From the NCBI GenBank assembly GCA_934133155.1, contig CAKPAT010000023.1, forward strand, positions 1 to 14,441: a stretch of 14,441 nt of DNA. The letters run 5' to 3'. Every line of letters starts with the position of its first letter. The first letter of the stretch is position 1. Below are positions 6,252-14,200 of this stretch, piece by piece. Position numbers and translations under genes: made by a program. The notes beneath the pieces were generated by a model, which searched no databases, had not been told where the DNA came from, and saw nothing but the letters and a program-made list of their open reading frames with translations. This DNA comes from an uncultured Bacilli bacterium. GTDB taxonomy: Bacteria > Bacillota_I > Bacilli_A > RF39 > UBA660.

Positions 6252-6921
6252 TCAAACCACCCAATAAACTATTAACTACATAGCTAGTTGCCATAAGTCC
6301 TGCACACCCAGGAACAAACGCTGTAGAGCCAACTTTACCACGAATCAAAGGAACTTCTTTAGAATAAATAACCGGAACCTTACCACGAATTTTCTCATCA
6401 TTAACCATTTTTCTAATCTTTTTTGCAATAGGATCATAAGAAGTTTTTCTAATATCGCAAATTTCCAGCATCTCCGGATGCATCTTATTACCAGTTCCCA
6501 TAACCGAAATAAAAGGAATATTATTTTTAAGACAAGTTTTAATAATTAACTCTTTAGTTAAAATACTGTCACATGCATCAATCACAAAATCCGGTTTTTC
6601 ATCCAGAATAATCGAAATATTACTTTTCTCTAAAAATACCTTATGGAAAGAAATATTAATATCAGGATTAATACTTAAAGCCATATTCAAAGCGACATCA
6701 ACCTTATCTAAACCAATCGTCTTTTTATAAGCTAAAACCTGTCTATTCAAATTAGTTAAATCAACTTTATCAAAATCTATCACACAAATATTAAAAAATC
6801 CGCACCGAACCAAAGATTCAAAAGTCTGTCCACCGACACCACCTAAACCAACAAGGAGCACTTTCTTATATTTTAAAATATTAATATTATCACCAATTAT
6901 CAATTTAAATCTGTCAAACAT
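6241..6921 (-). CDS. tcdA: TcdA-like tRNA threonylcarbamoyladenosine dehydratase (E1/ThiF family)
   Basis: TcdA uses ATP to cyclise t6A37 of ANN-reading tRNAs to ct6A. The 226 residues belong to the E1/ThiF/MoeB fold: nucleotide-binding GLGGVGG (25-31), the acidic residues at the end of the next strand (VIDFDKVD, 47-54), NLNRQ (57-61), Lys73 and DACDS (115-119). The TcdA-specific block MGTGNKMHPEMLEICDIRKT (141-160), followed by SYDPIAK, distinguishes it from ThiF and MoeB. It is somewhat shorter than E. coli TcdA (about 268). The ATG at 6921 has AGGTGG four bases upstream. It follows the repeat-protein gene by 33 bases. Confidence 0.9.
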   Translation of the reverse strand: MFDRFKLIIGDNINILKYKKVLLVGLGGVGGQTFESLVRCGFFNICVIDFDKVDLTNLNRQVLAYKKTIGLDKVDVALNMALSINPDINISFHKVFLEKSNISIILDEKPDFVIDACDSILTKELIIKTCLKNNIPFISVMGTGNKMHPEMLEICDIRKTSYDPIAKKIRKMVNDEKIRGKVPVIYSKEVPLIRGKVGSTAFVPGCAGLMATSYVVNSLLGGLNEK

Positions 6922-6954
6922 TAAACCACCTAAAAAAATTATACAAAATCTAAA

Positions 6955-7362
6955 TTATTTTTTAAAGACCTTAATCTTACTTTTAACACTTTTTACCATA
7001 TCAAATATAGCAAGTCCTTTAAAACTATAAACCTTAAAATTACCATTCAAAAAATCTTTCAAGCTAATATTAAGCCCACTATTTCTATATTTAATATAAT
7101 CACGTTTAAACCTTCTGCTTGCATACCTATAAGCAAACCTATTTTCACATATAGCCGTCAAAATAATATTATTATCATTTCTAAGTCTTCTGCTCGCATA
7201 CCTTAAAGCAATTCCATTATTAGAAACCGCTTTTAAAACAATATCATCCATGTTTCTAAAACTATTATCCGCCAAAGAAAGTAAAATACCATTATAGCTT
7301 ACCGCTTCCATTACATTATCTTTATCTTTCCAAAAATCTCTTGGAACATCCCTAAAATCCAT
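6955..7362 (-). CDS. DUF4116-like short repeat protein (135 residues)
   Basis: The protein carries three tandem 25-residue helical repeats (about 12-36, 37-61, 62-86). Their shared pattern is D..I(V/I)L.A(V/I)..N..A.RYASRR, as in DUF4116 proteins, whose function is unknown. A basic C-terminal tail follows. The start is uncertain. I prefer ATG 7362: AAAGTAGG is placed six bases upstream and contains the TAG stop of the preceding gene, suggesting coupling. A longer reading from ATG 7449 (164 residues) would add a very hydrophobic N-terminus resembling a membrane anchor, but overlaps the upstream gene by 80 bases and lacks a ribosome site. Confidence 0.75.
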   Translation of the reverse strand: MDFRDVPRDFWKDKDNVMEAVSYNGILLSLADNSFRNMDDIVLKAVSNNGIALRYASRRLRNDNNIILTAICENRFAYRYASRRFKRDYIKYRNSGLNISLKDFLNGNFKVYSFKGLAIFDMVKSVKSKIKVFKK

Positions 7363-7369
7363 AAATAAC

Positions 7370-8221
7370 CTACTTTCTAAATACCCTTCTCTTATAACCA
7401 CTAGTAATATTATCAAGCAAATCAAAACTAAAAGTATCATTATCACCATTTATAATCGTATCAGCAATTTTATCTGCATAAACCATTATCATTTTTCGAA
7501 GAAGTTCATTATACTTTTTAATCATATCTTCATTTCCGCTACTATAAATAATTTCACCATGTCTAAAAATATCCGCACCCTTAATATTTTTTACAAATAA
7601 ATAATTATACTCCAAATCACCACTACGAATAACTACATCTTCATGCATTAAAACATCAGAATTTGGAAAAATAAGGGCAAACAAATAATTATAATAAGGA
7701 TCATTACTATCTATAACCGCTTTCTCATGCCTATCAAAATCAGCACCATTCAAAGAGGCAAAATAACAGTTATATTTAGGATCGCAACTTTTCAAAATAA
7801 CATCTTCATATTCCTTAAAATGTTTTAAATCTAAAGTCGTAAATAAATAAGAATATTCCGCATTACCCAAATCTCTAACTCTTTTACCTAAAGCCTCTAT
7901 ATCCGCACCATCTATATCTCTAGCAAACTCAAAGCAGCTCTTCACATCATCATTATTTAAAATAACAGTTTCATGTTCTTTAATATTCATTTTCGAAAAC
8001 TTTGCAAACACATAATTAAAATAAGGAACTCCACTTGCAACAACAAAACTATCCATAAAGCGAATATAACATGATATATCTTTCAAAAACTTCTCTTTCA
8101 TACCCATTAACTCTACCCGTCTAACTGTATGTATAATAAACATTGCCTTATTAAAGATATCCTCATCACCCTTAATTTTCTTAATAAAATCATTTTTTAA
8201 TTTATAATACTGTAAATTCAT
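7370..8221 (-). CDS. Protein with seven 27-28-residue helical repeats, DUF4116-like
   Basis: Function not recognised. After an N-terminal helical region (1-50), seven repeats follow with anchors near residues 56, 83, 111, 138, 165, 193 and 221. The pattern is (H/Y)E..VI..S.DP.YNYLFA....GAD. The C-terminus is helical then polar. No signal peptide or membrane span is present, so a cytoplasmic solenoid that binds protein or RNA is plausible. The start is ATG 8221, with AAAGGTGA four bases upstream; a TTG at 8236 in the same frame would overlap that site. It is the first gene after the prepilin terminator, and its stop lies inside the ribosome site of the next repeat gene. Confidence 0.85.
   Translation of the reverse strand: MNLQYYKLKNDFIKKIKGDEDIFNKAMFIIHTVRRVELMGMKEKFLKDISCYIRFMDSFVVASGVPYFNYVFAKFSKMNIKEHETVILNNDDVKSCFEFARDIDGADIEALGKRVRDLGNAEYSYLFTTLDLKHFKEYEDVILKSCDPKYNCYFASLNGADFDRHEKAVIDSNDPYYNYLFALIFPNSDVLMHEDVVIRSGDLEYNYLFVKNIKGADIFRHGEIIYSSGNEDMIKKYNELLRKMIMVYADKIADTIINGDNDTFSFDLLDNITSGYKRRVFRK
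7502..8056 (-). repeat. Tandem 28-residue protein repeats (seven units)
   Basis: The encoded units are spaced 27 or 28 residues apart. Successive anchors include MDSFVVASG, HETVILNND, YEDVILKSCD, HEKAVIDSND and HEDVVIRSGD. The aromatic block YNYLF recurs nine or so residues after the HE..VI block. DNA-level identity between units is low, so the duplication is old. Confidence 0.8.
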
Positions 8222-8242
8222 AAGATCACCTTTCAAGAAGAT

Positions 8243-8271
8243 ATTTTAGCATAGAAAAAAAAGCTTTTAAA
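8243..8271 (-). promoter_or_regulatory. Possible extended -10 promoter for the repeat-protein/tcdA genes
   Basis: TGC-TAAAAT (8243-8251) forms an extended -10. Seventeen bases upstream is TTTAAA (8266-8271), matching four of six consensus -35 positions. It overlaps the prepilin terminator. It is the best candidate for starting the 8221-5724 gene group, but is weak. Confidence 0.4.
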
Positions 8272-8278
8272 GCTTTTT
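8255..8278 (-). terminator. Rho-independent terminator of the prepilin-like gene
   Basis: AAAAAGC pairs with GCTTTTT around a seven-base AT loop and runs into eight T residues. It begins within the TAA stop codon of the prepilin-like gene. Confidence 0.8.
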
Positions 8279-11120
8279 AATCAAAAATCTCATAAGGCAA
8301 GGAAGCTATACCAGAAGTATTTGCATAAATCTTCGTATTAGGAGAAAGATACACAGAAGGATAAACATTATGAAGAGCATTAGCTGAAGAATCACTATCA
8401 GTACCATAAACACCACTAGGTAAATTAATCTTACCAGAAGAAGAAACTAAATTACCAGAAGAATTAACAAACCATAAAGCTGTAGGACTATCAAAAACCT
8501 TAGTAGAAAGCCACATATCACTTCCCTTATTCATCCAGTTATCATTAGCACACTCACTATTATTTTTTAAATTAGAACAGTTGCCATTACTACTAGCCAT
8601 AACATAATCATAAACATTAAGTAAATGGACATAAACATCCTTACTAGAAATACTTCTATTAACATGACTCCATAAATAGCCAAACGTATAATCATCATCT
8701 CTTGGATAAGCAGAATAAGTATTCGAAATAGGACTAACACCTAAAGTATCACCAGCAGCACCAAATCTAATTCTATTCTTACCAGTCATAACTAAACTCT
8801 TATACTTTGAAGAAAGCTTATTATATAAATTACTATCTAAATAACTCTTCAAACTAGAATCACTTGTAACATTTCCCTTAAACCATTGATTTTCCTCATT
8901 ACTAACAGCATAAAAACTATTACATCCCAAAGAAGAATAACTGCAGTAAGTTCCCCTATTACTATTATTATCATAAGCCATTTTACCTAAAGAAGTGTCA
9001 CTAACAATTTGTACACTACTATCATCTTCTATAGAAACAACTCTCCACTTACTGCCATTAAATATAATATAATTATCTGGATTAGCACCTTGAAAAATCT
9101 TTCTACCATTATTTGCATACTCATCATAAGTAAGACCACCAGAATATTTAAGACTACTCAAAGTAAAATACAAATTCAAAGTATAGCTACTACTAGAAAC
9201 CCTCACATTATCCGTAATCTTAGCCGTAATAAAGCCATTTTCCGTATATAAAGCCTCTACTGAAGAATCCTTAACAGTAACAGTTTTACCAGCATTATCC
9301 GTATAAGTACAAACATACTCACTATTGCAACCACTACCAAAAATAATCGTTACATACTTAATATCTGAAGCCTTACCAGTATCTCTTGTTTTAAAAGTTG
9401 GAATAGGAAGAACATTAGTTGAAACAGTAATACCTTTAGTATCATCTAAACCAGCATTACTAGTAACCCTTACCTTAATGTCATAACTCTCATTAGCTTT
9501 CAAATGATTAAAAGTATAAGTATTTCCGCCGTTATACCAGCTCTTACCACCGTCTTTAGAATATTCATAGCTCTTAATACCAGATAAAGCATAAGCATTA
9601 TTAACAATAGTAGTTATACTACTAGTATCCTTACTAGTACTAATAGAAAACGTAGGCTTACTAGAATCCCTTTTAAAAGTAACATTACAACTATTAATAT
9701 TACCAGCATTATCCTTAACATGACCAAAGTAAGTAATAGAAGAACTATCACTCTTTAAAACCTTACTATCCAAATTATCAAATAATTCATTAGAAGAAGT
9801 ATTAATATCATAAGAATTAACACCACTAAAATTATCTTTCAAATAATCAAAGCTAACATTTACATCACTAGTATACCAATCATTGTCTCCCATCGTCCCA
9901 GAAACCTTAAGCTTACAAGTTGGCTTAGTAGAATCCCTGTTAAAACTAATAGAGCACATATTCGTATTACCTGCGTTATCAATTACATGACCATAATAAG
10001 TGACTTTACCATCACTGCCAGTATAAATTTTATTATTTACATTTGAATTATAATTAGAAGTCTTTGAATCTGAAATTTCATAATTCTTAAGGCCAGAATC
10101 AATATCATCTCTATTTTTAAAGCTAATTGTGACATCGCCAGTATAATAATCATTATCACCTTTTATTCCGGAAACAGTAAGTTCACAGGAAGGCTTAATT
10201 TTATCAACACTAGAAACTGAAAAAGTTTTAGGGTCAGAAATATTACCCGCCTTATCTCTAACCCAAAGATAATAACTACCATTAGGTTCAAAAATTGTGA
10301 TAGAAGTTCCGCCAGGCCAATCAATCCAACCACTAGCATTTAAAGAAGGTGTGGTACTATCAGTACCAACATAATAGGCAGAAACGCCGCTGAGTGGATC
10401 ATTAGCTTGAAAAACAACAGAACTATCAACATTAGTAAAATTATTATTAACAAATACATCTACTATATATGGTTTAATACTGTCAACATTATAAACATTA
10501 ACAGAGCTACTAATCACATTCTCACCAACAGCTTTAGCGCTAACAACATATTTACTGTTATTTTTAATATCATGTATAGTAACTGTACCACCATTATTTT
10601 CTACCCAATCACCATTACCTTTTTTACTATAATACTTGTAACCATCACCCAGATTAGGATAATTAATTGTAACACTCCTAGATTTGACCCAATCAGTTCC
10701 AGAAGGAGTAACCACAAACTCAATCAAAGAGCTATAATCACTATCTTGACAATTATCACTTTTAACCAAACTATGATCAAAAACACCATTACTGTAAACA
10801 GTAACCAAAACAGACTTAGTATCTGAAATATCTTCGTCAGAAGTAATATCCTTAACCGGTTCAGAAAGCTTACCATCATCAATAAGCGTTCTTAAAGAAA
10901 TACAATACTTTTTACCACCATTTACCGGAGTAAATAAATCCTTATTTTCCGAGATATAAGTATCAGAAGCCTTATAAATAAGTTCATTTAAAGAAGTATT
11001 AACTTCACTTTTATTCTTAGAAAGTTTATTTATAATACTAGGCATTACCAAAATAACAAGTAAAGAAATAATCACAATAACACCTAAAAGTTCGGCTAAA
11101 GTAAAACCTTTCTTATTCAT
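8277..11120 (-). CDS. Giant prepilin-like surface protein with Ig-like modules
   Basis: A 947-residue protein with a type IV prepilin leader: MNKKG then FTLAELL, cleavage expected after Gly5, Glu at mature position 5, and a hydrophobic helix (6-27). A short pilin-like region follows (to about 125, Cys73/Cys124), then Ig-like or fibronectin-like modules: about 133-215, 216-308, 309-398 (Cys312/Cys389), 399-488 (Cys402/Cys478), 489-575 and 585-652 (Cys598/Cys604). The C-terminal globular domain (about 655-940) is rich in Trp and ends with VYPSVYLSP; it resembles DUF6273-like domains, an assignment from memory. Pilins are normally 150-200 residues, so this looks like a pilus-tip or surface adhesin. 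ATG 11120 has AGGTG upstream. No pilus assembly genes are in the window. Confidence 0.9.
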   Translation of the reverse strand: MNKKGFTLAELLGVIVIISLLVILVMPSIINKLSKNKSEVNTSLNELIYKASDTYISENKDLFTPVNGGKKYCISLRTLIDDGKLSEPVKDITSDEDISDTKSVLVTVYSNGVFDHSLVKSDNCQDSDYSSLIEFVVTPSGTDWVKSRSVTINYPNLGDGYKYYSKKGNGDWVENNGGTVTIHDIKNNSKYVVSAKAVGENVISSSVNVYNVDSIKPYIVDVFVNNNFTNVDSSVVFQANDPLSGVSAYYVGTDSTTPSLNASGWIDWPGGTSITIFEPNGSYYLWVRDKAGNISDPKTFSVSSVDKIKPSCELTVSGIKGDNDYYTGDVTISFKNRDDIDSGLKNYEISDSKTSNYNSNVNNKIYTGSDGKVTYYGHVIDNAGNTNMCSISFNRDSTKPTCKLKVSGTMGDNDWYTSDVNVSFDYLKDNFSGVNSYDINTSSNELFDNLDSKVLKSDSSSITYFGHVKDNAGNINSCNVTFKRDSSKPTFSISTSKDTSSITTIVNNAYALSGIKSYEYSKDGGKSWYNGGNTYTFNHLKANESYDIKVRVTSNAGLDDTKGITVSTNVLPIPTFKTRDTGKASDIKYVTIIFGSGCNSEYVCTYTDNAGKTVTVKDSSVEALYTENGFITAKITDNVRVSSSSYTLNLYFTLSSLKYSGGLTYDEYANNGRKIFQGANPDNYIIFNGSKWRVVSIEDDSSVQIVSDTSLGKMAYDNNSNRGTYCSYSSLGCNSFYAVSNEENQWFKGNVTSDSSLKSYLDSNLYNKLSSKYKSLVMTGKNRIRFGAAGDTLGVSPISNTYSAYPRDDDYTFGYLWSHVNRSISSKDVYVHLLNVYDYVMASSNGNCSNLKNNSECANDNWMNKGSDMWLSTKVFDSPTALWFVNSSGNLVSSSGKINLPSGVYGTDSDSSANALHNVYPSVYLSPNTKIYANTSGIASLPYEIFD

Positions 11121-11142
11121 GTACCATCACCTACTATACATA

Positions 11143-11171
11143 ATTATAAACGAAATTAAATTTACTTTCAA
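11143..11171 (-). promoter_or_regulatory. SigA promoter for the prepilin-like gene
   Basis: TTGAAA (11166-11171), 17-bp spacer, TATAAT (11143-11148). It lies between the terminator of the upstream gene and the ATG at 11120; predicted start near 11136, so the leader is only about 16 bases. Confidence 0.82.
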
Positions 11172-11185
11172 GATAAAACCACACC

Positions 11186-11212
11186 AAAAAAAGAGGCTAA
11201 AACTAACCTCTT
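11186..11212 (-). terminator. Rho-independent terminator of the large surface-protein gene
   Basis: AAGAGGTTA (11204-11212) pairs with TAGCCTCTT (11191-11199) around a four-base loop and is followed by further T residues (seven T in all at the 3' side). It lies just downstream of the stop at 11216. Confidence 0.85.
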
Positions 11213-11215
11213 AAA

Positions 11216-14200
11216 TTAATAGCATGATAATCCATCATAATCAGACCACTCACCAGTATATGACTCAGCTTTCAAGCAAATATCAGCACCAGCTTCAGCA
11301 CTAACATTACCAGCTTTATCATATGTCCTATATCTTTGAACAATTTTTGCTGGATAAACACTATTATATTTATATCCACAGTCATTAAGTCCTGTCCAAC
11401 GACATACAGTTGTTGTACCTGGTGTTCTAGATGGTACCCAATAAACTTCTGAATAACTATATCCACTCGCATAATTTTGTCCTTGATTTACGTCGGCTGC
11501 TACATATGTATCATCATAAGAATAATTCCAATAAGAATCATAATCATCATATATATTAAAGTTAAAATGACACACTTGAGTTTTACCATTGCACGTATTA
11601 TACGTCTGATAAGAGCCTGATTTACACATAATCGAAGTAATATAAGGCGTTTGAGGTGGAGTTGCATCCCTCTTAAAACTTACAGAACAAGATTTAGTAT
11701 TACCAGCTTTATCTTTAACATATCCACGATATGTAACACCACCAGTATCACTCTTTACCGTAACAGTAGAAGTGCTATTATAAGTTTCTGATGAAGAAGT
11801 TGTCAGTCCATATGAACCAATACCATCACCATTATCACTCATATTAAGAGTTACCTTGACGTTACTTCTATACCAACTATTATTCCCCATTGTACCAGAT
11901 AAACTAATTGAACATGTTGGTGCAGTTGTATCTTTAGCACATCCATAATATGTAGTATTAGTGCTTGGATATACTTTACTTCCTGCTGCAACACCACTTG
12001 TTGCTGTACTACTAGTGTTCCAACCAACAACAGTATAATATGTATTTGCTGTTATACTTGGAGTTGTTACAGCACAATTAGAATTATTATTCCATATTGT
12101 ACATTTTCCAGAAGTTCCTCCAATTGAAGAAACACCATGACCTTTAGCAAATGTTACAGAAACATCTTTCTTAGTTATCGCATAATAAGTAACACTACTG
12201 CTTATACTTTTAGTTTTATTTACACCCCAGCTACTCGTCGTTGCAGTATTACTAGTTGAAAAACCAACAATAGTAAATCCACTTCTTGTTATTGTAGGAG
12301 ATGTAACAGAACAAGAAGAACTACCATTAAATGCATAACAGCTAGCAGAATATTTGCTTAAAGACGCACCATTGCCATTAAAAGTTGCGGTATAAGCACT
12401 GCTCTTCCTAGTTATAGAATAATAAGTAGCATTTGAAGAAAAATCTTTGCTAGTTCCTGCATTAAAATTAGAAGTAGTTGCCGTTTTAACACTATTCCAA
12501 CCAATCGCATAATATCCACTTTTAACAGATAAAGAAGGAGAAGAAATAGAACATGTCGTACTCTTATTATACATTGTACATGTTGGACTAGTATTTTTGT
12601 TAGAAACTGCATTTGTATCATTAATAACAAAATTTACAGTAATGTCTTTAGAATAAATTCCATATAAGTTAACATTTTCATTACCCATACTTTTACTTGT
12701 TATTCCACTTTTCGCATTACTATCAGTATTCCATCCAAGAAAATTCCAACCACTTTTATCACATGTTTTACTTAAATCAATCGAAGAACCTTCATTAACA
12801 CTTGCAGTTGTATCACCACTTCCACCATTAGTAGAACAATAATAATTAACTGTATGATTAATAGTTACTGTATAACTACTATTAACTGTATTTGTTCCAT
12901 CAGTAGCTGACGCTTTTATAGTGCCAGAAGAAGTAAATGGAACATCAACAGTTTTAGAAGTTACATTTTGAGAAATACCATTATTTTTAGAATAACTACA
13001 TTTAAGTAAACTACCACATCCATCAGGAAACGTTATTCTAACTGTTTTAGTATCACCATTTGACGTTTCACTATAAGTTGGAGCATTTAAAACACTAGTT
13101 TTGCCAGTAATAGAATTCTCACCTTTTAAACCAACATTACTAGTTGCTCTAACACTAATTGTATAAGAAGTATTATGTGTAAGCCCGTTAAATGTATAGG
13201 TGTTATTTGTACTACTAACCCAGTTACTATTGCCTATCTTAAATTCATAATTTTTAATACCAGATTCAGCTGAAGCATTTGCTATAACAGTTAAAGAATT
13301 TGTTTTTATATTAGATATAGAAATTGTTGGTGCAGGCGGTGTATTATCAAAATAAAACACCTTACTAACCGTATTTTCTGAAGTATTATTAAAAGTATCA
13401 CTAATTCCAGATTTTATCCATAAATAAAACTTACCAGTTAATTTACTAGAAGCAGAAGCTGGAACAGTAACTTTAGTACTTAATGTACCATTTGTATTAC
13501 TCATACTGATAGAGTTAGAAAAATTTGGTGCAACATCTTTAGATGTACTAAATGCATAATATAAAGTTTGTCCATTTTTAAGTCCACTTCCAGTATCTGA
13601 TATAGTTACACTAATATCAGTTCCATCCTTGCTATAACCACTATTACCATTTGGATAAAAACTAATAGTAGGTTTACTTATATCAGCACTGTTACCATAA
13701 TAAATTTGAGGTTCAGATAAACTAATCGTGCTTTTATCAGGAAAGCCTCCTGTATAATCATCTTTTTTAAGGCTAAAGCCAGTAGAAACATAACCATCAT
13801 TAGGTGTTATAACAGGTAAAGTAATATCACAAGTTTTTACTAAATTCCAAATTGTGCATACATCATTAACTTTTGAAATAGATTTGGTATATGTTCCTTT
13901 ATAGTAAGTTACATTAATATCTCTTTTAGTTATCGCATAATATGTACCACTTTTATTTAAAGGAATAACACCCGATTTAAAGTCAATATTATGGGCATTC
14001 ATATCTTTAGAAAAACCTAAAACTTCGAAATTATCACGTGTAATAACAGGTGCAGAAATGTTACAATAACTATCGTTATTGTATAAAGCACAGCTACTTT
14101 TATCCATACTTATACTTGCACCATTACCTACAAACGTAATATCAATTACTTTTTTATAAATTGCATATAAAGTAACATTAGATGTGCCCATTGTTAAACT

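Noticed and set aside
6938..6966. Promoter-like TTTAAA-17-TATAAT just before tcdA
   Set aside because: The implied transcription start (about 6931) would fall within the tcdA Shine-Dalgarno sequence, and the -35 matches at only four positions inside coding DNA; chance is likely in AT-rich sequence.
10407..10826. Plus-strand open frame opposite the prepilin-like gene (also 9009-9251 and 5421-5666)
   Set aside because: Ile/Asn/Thr-rich products typical of reading AT-rich coding DNA on the wrong strand; no ribosome site and no conserved motif.
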